This document shows positions 10,195-17,113 of a stretch of 64,000 bases of DNA, in pieces (position 1 is the stretch's first letter; the number at the start of each line of letters is the position of its first letter). This DNA is from Pseudomonas mucidolens (GTDB lineage: Bacteria > Pseudomonadota > Gammaproteobacteria > Pseudomonadales > Pseudomonadaceae). Below the pieces are notes generated by a model. It saw nothing but the letters and a program-made list of their open reading frames with translations. It had not been told where the DNA came from and ran no database searches. Both the position numbers and the translations under genes were made by a program. The stretch spans positions 5,789,068 through 5,853,067 of the forward strand of contig NZ_LT629802.1 of NCBI RefSeq assembly GCF_900106045.1, in the 5' to 3' direction.

Positions 10195-10329
10195 CGGGTA
10201 AGTTCCGGCAGAGGCAGGCGTGAAGTATAAAGCAACGCGACACGCCCACCATTGACCTGCGTCGGTACGTCGCACACCCAGGTGCGGAATGCTGTTCAGT
10301 CAAGAGGGTAAACCCTAATGCCGTTCAGT

Positions 10330-10465
10330 TAAGCAAATAGCGATCACTGTAGGAGCGAGCTTGCTCGTGAAGCACTCATAGGCGCCGCGTTTACCCAGAA
10401 AACACGCGTTATCGTTAACGTTTTTCGCGAGCAAGCTCGCTCCTACAGTGGTCGCTATTTGCTTA
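10330..10465. repeat. Long REP-type inverted repeat (42-bp arms)
   Basis: Arms of 42 bases at 10330-10371 and 10424-10465 match inverted with two mismatches and enclose 52 bases. The core GTAGGAGCGAGCTTGCTCG is a common P. fluorescens REP. It separates the DUF2788 gene from the Lrp regulator; the arms are longer than a usual REP because the flanks (AAGCAAATAGCGA) also pair. Confidence 0.9.
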
Positions 10466-10487
10466 AAACCCTCTTGCCACAGGGCAA

Positions 10488-10967
10488 TCAGGTGCGCAAG
10501 TGGGTCAATGGCAGCTCGGTGCTGTTGAGTACCTGATTCAGTACGAAGCTTGAACGTACGCTGGTGACGCCGTCGATCCGGGTCAAGTGCCCGAGCAGCA
10601 ACTTCTGATAGTGATCCATGTCCGGTACCACGACCTTCAACTGATAGTCGGCGTCCATCCCGGTGACCAGGCTGCATTCCAGCACTTGCGGCAAGGTGCG
10701 AATGGCCGCCTCGAAGTTTTCGAAACGCTCCGGCGTGTGGCGATCCATGCCGATCAGCACGTAGGCGGTGAGGCTCAGGCGAAGCATCTTGCGGTCCAAC
10801 AACGCGACCTGGCGCGCGATGTAGCCGTCGTCCTCCAATTGCTTGACCCGGCGCGAGCAGGGCGAAGGCGACAGGCCGATGCGCTCGGCCAACTCCTGGT
10901 TGGAGATCCTCGCGTCGCGCTGCAATTCCGCCAAAATACTCAGGTCGTATCGGTCAAGTTTGCTCAT
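10488..10967 (-). CDS. Lrp/AsnC family transcriptional regulator
   Basis: A 159-residue feast/famine regulator with an N-terminal winged helix-turn-helix (DRYDLSILAELQRDARISNQ to about residue 55; recognition helix LSPSPCSRRVKQLEDDG) and a C-terminal RAM ligand-binding domain (LVTGMDADYQLKVVVPD, then LNSTELPL). The effector is probably an amino acid, but which one cannot be read here. ATG 10967 (MSKLDRYD) has AAAGG eight bases upstream and fits the family; the frame could open at 10985. The upstream region has AT-rich stretches suited to Lrp autoregulation. Confidence 0.9.
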   Translation of the reverse strand: MSKLDRYDLSILAELQRDARISNQELAERIGLSPSPCSRRVKQLEDDGYIARQVALLDRKMLRLSLTAYVLIGMDRHTPERFENFEAAIRTLPQVLECSLVTGMDADYQLKVVVPDMDHYQKLLLGHLTRIDGVTSVRSSFVLNQVLNSTELPLTHLRT

Positions 10968-11039
10968 GGGGCTGGCCTTTGTCATAACTATTGCTGCGAA
11001 TTATCTATCCAGGGTTAAAAATTGCGCAAGCACTGTTTA

Positions 11040-11068
11040 TTGACGCAATCTTCGCAATCATCTATCGA
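11040..11068 (+). promoter_or_regulatory. Candidate sigma-70 promoter for the small RNA
   Basis: TTGACG (11040-11045) and TATCGA (11063-11068) are separated by exactly 17 bases. The -35 is near consensus and the -10 weaker. A start would fall near 11075, about 210 bases before a strong terminator. Confidence 0.4.
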
Positions 11069-11074
11069 GGCTTC

Positions 11075-11285
11075 ACGCCTATGATTACCCACAGAATCAC
11101 TGCCCGGACATACATCCACTGCAGCCCGCCGAATCAGGCCGGCTGCGGCCCGCCAACCCTACCGGGTTGCGCCGGCCCCCGGGCTGCACACTGTCCACAA
11201 GGCGGCGTGAGGTGAGCCAACGTCAAAAGCGTTGAGCCAGGATGAAGTTCTCAAGGGGCGACCGACGGGTCGCCCCTTTTCTTTT
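11075..11285 (+). ncRNA. Candidate structured small RNA
   Basis: The segment between a candidate promoter and a strong intrinsic terminator has no convincing gene but is rich in local stem-loops: GCAGCCCGCC/GGCCGGCTGC near 11121, CAACCC/GGGTTG near 11154, CCGG/CCGG runs near 11170, and AACG/CGTT near 11220, followed by a GGATGA stretch. A short frame from 11081 (44 codons) is Pro/Cys-rich and unlike protein. It could be a trans-acting sRNA or a long structured leader ending before the DUF6515 gene. It was not matched to any named RNA family from memory. Confidence 0.4.
11254..11285 (+). terminator. Strong Rho-independent terminator
   Basis: A perfect 10-base stem (AGGGGCGACC / GGTCGCCCCT) with a 4-base loop is followed by TTTTCTTTT. 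It lies 100 bases before the DUF6515 start, so it ends an upstream transcript on the plus strand; no protein gene lies directly upstream in that direction. Confidence 0.85.
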
Positions 11286-11384
11286 GTCCTGCGAAAATTG
11301 TGCTCGTGACTGATAACCTGTCGCAGAATCGGGCAAAGCTTTTCCAGTCTTGGCTACAGGCCCTAATCCGCAGTGAGGAATAGC

Positions 11385-12230
11385 ATGAAGCGCATCTGGC
11401 GTTTGGCGGGTGTTGGTTTGCTGATGATCAGCCTCGGCGCGCAGGTGATGGCCGACGAACGGGATAATTCACCGCGCCAGGGCCCAGCTCCGCAAGACGG
11501 CAACCTGCCGATCCAGAGCCGTCCCGATTCGGTACGCCAGACCCAGGAGCCGCGTCACGGCAACTACCGTGATATTCCGCGGCGCAACGAGCGCAACCCG
11601 CATTGGGAAACCGGCGGACCTGGCGCGCGCCCAGGGTATGACGATCATCCCAATGACCACCGCTGGCCGGGCCGTCCCAATGGGCACGGCAATGGTTGGG
11701 GACCTGGCCCGCACCACCGGCCTGGCTACATCGTGGATCGTTTTCCCGATCGCAACTACCGCGTGCCGTATCGCGGCCAGGATTACTTTTTCTCGAACGG
11801 TTATTGGTATCGCCCCCAAGGTCCACGTTACGTGGTCGTCACGCCGCCATACGGAATTGAGGTGCGTTACCTGCCCGATTATGCGCGGGAAGTGTGGGTC
11901 GGCAATACGCTGTTTTTTCTTGCTGCCGGCGCCTATTACACCTACGAAGCCGACAGCCAACAATACGTGGTGGTGCAGCCGCCGGTGGCCAGCCTGCCGC
12001 GGCCACCTGCGCCTCAGGGCAACGGTTATGACGTCGTTGCTTACCCGGCCAATGGTCAATCGCCGGCGCAAGTGCGACAGGATGGTTACGATTGTTATCG
12101 CTGGGGTGTACAGCAAAGCGGTTTTGATCCCCAGACCGTCACGTATGCGCCGGCCCCGACGGTGGTGCAAACCTATCGCCAGGCCCAGGGCGACTGCCTG
12201 GGCAGTCGGGGTTATCAGGTGAGCTATTAA
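11385..12230 (+). CDS. Secreted DUF6515 family protein
   Basis: A 281-residue protein with a signal peptide (MKRIWRLAGVGLLMISLGAQ, cleaved near AQVMA-DE). A long Pro/Gly/Asn/His/Arg-rich, low-complexity region (about 25-120) follows, then a Tyr- and Val-rich beta domain (RGQDYFFSNGYWYRP, YAREVWVGNTLFFLAAGAYY, QQYVVVQPP) typical of DUF6515. The C-terminal part (about 215-281) has YDCYRWGVQQSGFDP. It is probably periplasmic or envelope-associated; the function is not known. The ATG at 11385 has GAGGAA upstream and is preferred to an in-frame GTG 12 bases earlier. Confidence 0.8.
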   Translation: MKRIWRLAGVGLLMISLGAQVMADERDNSPRQGPAPQDGNLPIQSRPDSVRQTQEPRHGNYRDIPRRNERNPHWETGGPGARPGYDDHPNDHRWPGRPNGHGNGWGPGPHHRPGYIVDRFPDRNYRVPYRGQDYFFSNGYWYRPQGPRYVVVTPPYGIEVRYLPDYAREVWVGNTLFFLAAGAYYTYEADSQQYVVVQPPVASLPRPPAPQGNGYDVVAYPANGQSPAQVRQDGYDCYRWGVQQSGFDPQTVTYAPAPTVVQTYRQAQGDCLGSRGYQVSY

Positions 12231-13120
12231 GTCTTGTTGCCCGTTACCACTTCCTGCGGATCGGCGTGCACCAGCACTTCGGCGCGCGGATAGGCGTGAT
12301 GGATGGCCTCGGCGGCCTGGTCGCTGATGCCATGGGCGACTGACAGGCTCAACTCCCCGGGCAACTCCAGATGCAACTGCACGAACCAGTGGTTGCCGGA
12401 AATCCGCGTGCGCAAGTCATGCGCGCCGAGTACGCCGGGCACCCCGCAGGCCAGTTCCAGCATGTGCTGGCTGACCTCGGCCGGCAGTTCTTCATCCATC
12501 AGCACCGAGAAGCTTTCCTTGGCGATCAGCAGCGCGCTCCACAAAATGTAGACCGCGATTCCCAGGCCAAACCAGGCATCCACTTGATGAAAGCCCAACC
12601 CGGCAAACACCAGCGCAAGCAGAATGCTGCCATTGAGCAGCAGGTCCGAACGGTAATGCAGCGAATCGGCGCGCACCGCGTTCGAACCGGTTGCGCGAAT
12701 CACTCGGTGTTGCAGGATCAGCAGCGCCACCGTCAACGCCAGCGACAGCACAATCACCGCAATGCTCAGCCACGGCGCACCCACCGGCTCCGGGTGTTGC
12801 AAGCGCTGGAAGGCCTGCACGGCGATCAGAATCGCACTGCCCGCGATGAACAATGCCTGTGCCATGCCCGCCAGGGACTCCGCCTTGCCGTGCCCATAAC
12901 GGTGATCGTCATCGGCCGGGCGCAAGGCGTAATGCACCGCCAGCAAGTTGAGCAGCGACGACACGCCGTCGAGCAACGAGTCGGTCAGCCCGGCGAGCAT
13001 GCTCACGGAGCCGCTCAGCCACCAGGCGATGGCCTTGCTGACAATCAACACACAGGCCACGCCCACCGAGGCGCGGGTGGCCAGACGCAATAACCGGGCG
13101 TGTTCGGAACTGCTGGTCAT
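12227..13120 (-). CDS. Cation diffusion facilitator (CDF) metal exporter
   Basis: A 297-residue inner-membrane divalent metal/proton antiporter of the FieF/YiiP type. It has six predicted helices. The metal-site signatures are DSLLDGVSSLLN in helix 2 and HYRSDLLLN in helix 5, which supply the Asp/His ligands of the transport site. HRYGHGKAESLAG lies in the helix 2-3 loop. The C-terminal cytoplasmic domain (about 210-297) ends with HADP. The metal (Zn, Fe or other) cannot be told. ATG 13120 (MTSSSEHA) is chosen because homology starts there. The 3' end overlaps the convergent DUF6515 gene by 4 bases. Confidence 0.92.
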   Translation of the reverse strand: MTSSSEHARLLRLATRASVGVACVLIVSKAIAWWLSGSVSMLAGLTDSLLDGVSSLLNLLAVHYALRPADDDHRYGHGKAESLAGMAQALFIAGSAILIAVQAFQRLQHPEPVGAPWLSIAVIVLSLALTVALLILQHRVIRATGSNAVRADSLHYRSDLLLNGSILLALVFAGLGFHQVDAWFGLGIAVYILWSALLIAKESFSVLMDEELPAEVSQHMLELACGVPGVLGAHDLRTRISGNHWFVQLHLELPGELSLSVAHGISDQAAEAIHHAYPRAEVLVHADPQEVVTGNKT

Positions 13121-13136
13121 GAGACGTTCACATCCT

Positions 13137-13556
13137 TCAAGCGACGGGTTGCAGGCCCAGCAGGGCGAGTTGCTCGACGCTGCCCTTGAACTGGAGCAGG
13201 CGCGGGTCATCCAGCGGCAGGTTGCGGCCGGTTTCGCTCTGGATGATGGTTTGCAGCTTGGTGTTATCGACCTTGCCGTCGGCGCCAATGGCTTCTTGCA
13301 ACTTCTCTGGCGCCACCTGTGCGGTCTCGCCCGGCGCGAAGTAAATCGCCCCGGTGGCGAAATCGACGCCAAAGGCGATCAGACCGGGGATGACATAGAA
13401 CAGCAGGCCGAGGGCATCGAGGACGGCGATCGTCGGGTCGATCTTGCCATCGATCTGCCCACGACGATCAGGGTAGAAAATCGAACCGCAGGCCGTCAGT
13501 TGGCTCAGCAGAGTAACGGCTAAAACACCGCCGATGACACGGGAAGCAATACGCAT
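13137..13556 (-). CDS. Small outer-membrane-type lipoprotein
   Basis: A 139-residue protein with a lipoprotein signal: MRIASRVIGGVLAVTLLSQ and the lipobox LTAC, so Cys at about residue 24 is lipidated. The following residues (GSIFYPDRRGQIDGKIDPT) are not Asp at +2, which favours outer-membrane sorting. A hydrophobic segment (LDALGLLFYVIPGLIAFGVDFATGAIYF) follows, then a soluble tail. GGAG lies before ATG 13556. It sits 16 bases upstream of the CDF gene on the same strand, so the two may be co-transcribed. Function unknown; conserved next to hrpB in Pseudomonas. Confidence 0.82.
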   Translation of the reverse strand: MRIASRVIGGVLAVTLLSQLTACGSIFYPDRRGQIDGKIDPTIAVLDALGLLFYVIPGLIAFGVDFATGAIYFAPGETAQVAPEKLQEAIGADGKVDNTKLQTIIQSETGRNLPLDDPRLLQFKGSVEQLALLGLQPVA

Positions 13557-13643
13557 GGAACTCTCCTGCACAATGTTATGGGGACTATATGCCAGATCTG
13601 CTGGATGACGCCGTTATACTCGCCGCTCTGCTTTGGAGCCAGT

Positions 13644-16151
13644 ATGAATTCGTTGCCAATCGATGATGTTTTACCCGCCCTGCGTGACGCCTTGGGGAGG
13701 CGCCATGAAGCCGTGCTCGAAGCACCGCCCGGCGCCGGTAAAACCACGCGGGTGCCATTGGCGCTGCTGAATGAAACCTGGCTGGCCGGGCAAACCATCC
13801 TGATGCTTGAACCTCGTCGGCTGGCAGCCCGCGCAGCGGCCGAGCGCTTGGCCAGTGAGTTGGGGGAAAAGGTCGGTGAAACCGTCGGCTACCGGATTCG
13901 CCTGGACAGCAAAGTCGGTCCAGCGACCCGTATCGAAGTGGTCACCGAGGGCATTCTCACCCGCCGCCTGCAGGATGACCCGGCGCTGGACGGCGTGGGT
14001 TTGCTGATCTTCGATGAGTTTCATGAGCGCAGCCTGGATGCTGACCTGGCGCTGGCCTTGAGCCTCAATGGCCGCGAACTGTTTCGCGACGAGCAGCCGC
14101 TGAAAATCCTCTTGATGTCTGCCACCCTCGAAGGCGAACGCCTCGCCGCACTGCTGGACGATGCGCCGGTGCTGCGTAGCGAAGGGCGTATGTACCCGGT
14201 GCAGATGCGCTGGGGGCGGCCGTTTCAGCCGGGTGAGTTTATCGAGCCCCGCGTGGTGCAGACCATTCTCGACGCCTTGCACGATGAAATCGGCAGCGTG
14301 CTGGTGTTCCTGCCGGGTCAGGCAGAGATTCGCCGGGTCAACCAGCAACTGGTGGAGGCGCTGGGCGATCGCGCTGATGTGCTGCTATGCCCGTTACATG
14401 GCGAGCTGGACCTGACGGCACAACGAGCGGCCATCGATCCGGCGCCAGCGGGCAAACGCAAAGTGGTGCTGGCCACCAACATCGCCGAGACCAGTTTGAC
14501 CATCAATGGCGTGCGCGTGGTGATCGATGCCGGGTTGGCGCGGGTCCCGCGATTCGATCCTGGCAGCGGCATGACCCGACTCGACACCCAGCGCATCTCC
14601 CGCGCCAGCGCCACCCAACGTGCCGGTCGCGCGGGGCGGCTGGAGCCGGGCGTGTGTTACCGCTTGTGGTCAGAGGATCAGCACGAGGCGTTGGCGGCCT
14701 ATGGCAGCGCGGAAATTCTCTCGGCGGACCTGGCTGGCCTCGCGCTGCAACTGGCGCGCTGGGGTGTGACGCCGGGGCAGTTGGTCTGGCTGGATCGACC
14801 GCCAGCCGCCGCGTACGCCCAGGCTCAGGACTTGCTTGAGCGCCTCGGTGCGTTGAAGGCGGCGACGCTGACTGCCCACGGCCAGAAAATGGCGGTCTTG
14901 CCGGCGCATCCGCGGATTGCTCATTTGCTGTTGCGTGGTCAGGATCTGGGCCTGGCGAACATGGCGTGTGATGTCGCCGCGCTGCTGGGCGAGCGCGATA
15001 TTTTACGCGGCGCGGGTGCCGATCTGCACAGTCGCCTGGCCTTGCTGTCCGGCGCAGAGCGTGTCCGTGGCACGCAAGGCGGCGTACAGCGCGCCAGGCA
15101 GTTGGCGCGACAATATCGAAGTTACCTGCGTGGCAAGGCCGAGCAGGCGGTGGTGGATCCTGAGCATCCGCGGTGGCTGGGTGCCTTGCTGGCACTGGCT
15201 TATCCGGATCGGGTCGCCCAGCAACGTCGTCCCGGTGGCGCCGAATACCGCTTGGCCAACGGGCGTGCAGCGCTGTTTGGCGAGGCCGATAGCTTGATGA
15301 AGCAACCGTGGCTGGTCATCGCCGAACTGGGCAGCCGCCAAGGGCAGCGTGAAGAGCGTATCTACCTGGCGGCGGACTTCGATCCGGGGCTGTTCGAGTC
15401 GGTGCTGGCCGAGCAGGTGCGCTGCGTCGACCAACTGGATTGGGACGAACGCGAAGGCGTATTGCGCGCCGAGCGCCAACGCAAGGTCGGTGAACTGGTG
15501 CTCAGCCGTGAGCCGCTGGCCGGCCTCGACGAAGCCGCCCGCAGTCAGGCGTTGGTCCATCTGGTGCGGCGCAAAGGCCTGGAACTCCTGCCCTGGACTC
15601 CGGAGCTGCGCCAATGGCAGGCGCGGGTGATGTTGTTGCGCCAATTAGACGCCGGCAAGCACAGTGAATGGCCCGACGTCAGTGACAGTGCGTTGCTCAC
15701 CAGCCTGGAAGACTGGCTGATGCCCTATCTGGGCAAGGTCTCGCGGCTGAGTCATTTTGCCAACCTGGATATATCCAGCTTCCTGCATAACCTGCTGCCC
15801 TGGCCGCTGCCTCAACGACTGGACGAGTTAGCGCCCCATCATCTGAAAGTGCCGTCGGGTTCGTCGGTGCGTCTGGACTACAGCGAGCAGCCACCGATTC
15901 TGGCGGTGCGCTTGCAGGAATTGTTCGGACTGGCGGATACCCCGCGTATCGCCGGCGGGCGGCAGGTGGTCAAGCTGCACCTGTTATCGCCCGCGCGGCG
16001 ACCGGTGCAAGTGACCCAGGACCTGGCGAACTTCTGGCGCAGTACCTACGCTGAGGTGAAGAAGGACTTGAAGGGGCGATATCCAAAGCACTACTGGCCG
16101 GATGATCCGCTGGTGGCAGAAGCCACGGCGCGGATCAAACCGCGCAAGTAA
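13644..16151 (+). CDS. hrpB: ATP-dependent helicase HrpB
   Basis: A DEAH/RHA-type helicase of 835 residues, the normal HrpB length. Motifs in order are Walker A APPGAGKTTRVPLALL (about residue 28), DEFHERSLDADLAL for motif II (the D-E-x-H form DEFH), LLMSATLEG for motif III, LVFLPGQAEI, ATNIAETSLTI and QRAGRAGR for motif VI. The C-terminal HrpB-specific domain ends YWPDDPLVAEATARIKPRK. Its cellular role is poorly defined. ATG 13644 has GGAG upstream and TATACT near 13615 as a likely -10. The last 64 bases are part of a 352-bp segment repeated at 19656. Confidence 0.95.
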   Translation: MNSLPIDDVLPALRDALGRRHEAVLEAPPGAGKTTRVPLALLNETWLAGQTILMLEPRRLAARAAAERLASELGEKVGETVGYRIRLDSKVGPATRIEVVTEGILTRRLQDDPALDGVGLLIFDEFHERSLDADLALALSLNGRELFRDEQPLKILLMSATLEGERLAALLDDAPVLRSEGRMYPVQMRWGRPFQPGEFIEPRVVQTILDALHDEIGSVLVFLPGQAEIRRVNQQLVEALGDRADVLLCPLHGELDLTAQRAAIDPAPAGKRKVVLATNIAETSLTINGVRVVIDAGLARVPRFDPGSGMTRLDTQRISRASATQRAGRAGRLEPGVCYRLWSEDQHEALAAYGSAEILSADLAGLALQLARWGVTPGQLVWLDRPPAAAYAQAQDLLERLGALKAATLTAHGQKMAVLPAHPRIAHLLLRGQDLGLANMACDVAALLGERDILRGAGADLHSRLALLSGAERVRGTQGGVQRARQLARQYRSYLRGKAEQAVVDPEHPRWLGALLALAYPDRVAQQRRPGGAEYRLANGRAALFGEADSLMKQPWLVIAELGSRQGQREERIYLAADFDPGLFESVLAEQVRCVDQLDWDEREGVLRAERQRKVGELVLSREPLAGLDEAARSQALVHLVRRKGLELLPWTPELRQWQARVMLLRQLDAGKHSEWPDVSDSALLTSLEDWLMPYLGKVSRLSHFANLDISSFLHNLLPWPLPQRLDELAPHHLKVPSGSSVRLDYSEQPPILAVRLQELFGLADTPRIAGGRQVVKLHLLSPARRPVQVTQDLANFWRSTYAEVKKDLKGRYPKHYWPDDPLVAEATARIKPRK

Positions 16152-16439
16152 TCACTGCGCCGCCGGTAGCAGGAAGCGCGCTATCACTGGCAAGTGATCG
16201 GAGATCCGCAGGGTGTCGCTCTGCCTCACCCGCGCCTCAACCCGCTTCAGGCGCGGACTGTAGAACAGATAGTCGAGCGTGCGATCCGGCCCGTCGAGGC
16301 TCGGGTCGTTGGGGAAGTGTGTCAGCCACTGGGCCCGATCGATCCCGCTGGATTGACTGTTACGAGGGACCATCGGGTATTTGTCCCACAGCAGATGCAG
16401 CTCACTGTCCGGCGAGTATTGCCCGCGTTTGCCGGCATC
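16088..16439. repeat. 352-bp direct duplication, left copy (hrpB end plus EEP end)
   Basis: This segment covers the last 64 bases of hrpB and 288 bases of the neighbouring EEP gene. It is repeated in direct orientation at 19656-20007. By eye there are about eight differences, all transitions, so identity is near 98 percent. The two copies flank the Hcp cassette. The left copy restores an intact hrpB; the right copy restores an intact EEP gene. Confidence 0.93.
16152..16439 (-). pseudogene. Truncated 3' end of the EEP-family gene
   Basis: Read on the minus strand, this encodes the last 95 or so residues of the endonuclease/exonuclease/phosphatase protein whose complete gene is at 19720-20808 (shared: LDYLFYSPRLKR, RISDHLPVIARFLLPAAQ and the stop). 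Homology ends abruptly at 16439 where the cassette begins, so the first two thirds of the gene are missing. One amino-acid change is seen (YPMVPRN against YPMIPRN). It has no catalytic N-terminal half and no start in family context, so it is a remnant of the duplication. Confidence 0.9.
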
Positions 16440-16441
16440 GG

Positions 16442-16457
16442 GGCTATTTGATAGAGC
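16442..16457 (+). repeat. 16-bp direct repeat at left cassette boundary
   Basis: GGCTATTTGATAGAGC lies directly inside the left duplication. It matches GGCTATTTGATAAAGC at 19640-19655 in 15 of 16 positions. The pair brackets the cassette like a recombination core or target duplication. Confidence 0.7.
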
Positions 16458-16723
16458 TATTCCACAAATTAGACCCATGGGTAAACTCTCTTAAAAAAGT
16501 AGTTTGACTGTTGCTGTTGTGGGTATCCTCGGAGGATCTAGGATTTGACTCATTCTCTATGGGGTGAGTCATGTTCTACGCCAATTCGCGTCACGAATGC
16601 CGTTTGGTCCATCCCAAACACGCGTGACGCCTTCGTCAGGGCTTGCGTTGGTTCTGATTTCATTCAGTCATGGCGACGTTCCCTTGATTAGTGCCTTACG
16701 GGCAGGTCAAGGTGCGCGCAGGA
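16458..16723. other. Gene-free left arm of cassette with nested hairpins
   Basis: No coding frame is convincing here. Visible structures are the near-palindrome ATCCTCGGAGGAT at 16525-16537, GACTCA/TGAGTC at 16547-16552/16565-16570, and a two-stage stem: GCGTCAC/GTGACGC (16588-16594/16624-16630) enclosing GTTTGG/CCAAAC (16602-16607/16614-16619). On the minus strand these follow the last cassette gene and may act in termination. They could equally be scars of mobile DNA. Confidence 0.5.
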
Positions 16724-17113
16724 CTATTTGAGGATCCCTGACTTTCTAAGAACGAAAAGCAAGATCAACGCTGCTAAAAGCACTATTGCAGCCCATTTTA
16801 TTGCTACTAATTTTCGCTTCAGAGTTGCCGGAAAATTGTTCAAGTCACCGATACTGACGCCGCCATGTTTTAGGTAATACCCCGGAAACGTTACAACCGC
16901 AGCTATCCACCCTACCAGTAAAAGCTTTCCCCAAGGTCCAGCATCCCTGAGTGGGGCCTGAACCATAACAGCAGAGCAATTTTTTAGATGCTCCAGCATC
17001 AAATCCATCTTGGTATAAGCCATATGAAGCGCGACCCCGATGCAAACAAATATCCCACCAAAATCGAGTAACCCGGCAACCAAAAATATTCCGTCAGCAA
17101 GACTCACGGTCAT
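16724..17113 (-). CDS. Small membrane protein, probable immunity protein
   Basis: A 129-residue protein with three hydrophobic segments (about 6-30, LVAGLLDFGGIFVCIGVALHM; 62-82, GKLLLVGWIAAVVTFPGYYL; 104-125, VAIKWAAIVLLAALILLFVL) separated by a polar segment that contains HLKNCS, and a basic C terminus. It resembles no family I can name. Its ATG overlaps the stop of the preceding gene as ATGA, so translation is coupled. A small membrane protein just after an Hcp-linked, glycine-zipper protein is the usual layout for immunity to a membrane-acting type VI effector; that role is inferred. GC is lower than in the flanking chromosome. Confidence 0.7.
   Translation of the reverse strand: MTVSLADGIFLVAGLLDFGGIFVCIGVALHMAYTKMDLMLEHLKNCSAVMVQAPLRDAGPWGKLLLVGWIAAVVTFPGYYLKHGGVSIGDLNNFPATLKRKLVAIKWAAIVLLAALILLFVLRKSGILK

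Noticed and set aside
11081..11215. 44-codon reading frame inside the candidate sRNA
   Set aside because: Pro/Cys-rich, no ribosome site of note and no family resemblance; the strong secondary structure explains the region better.
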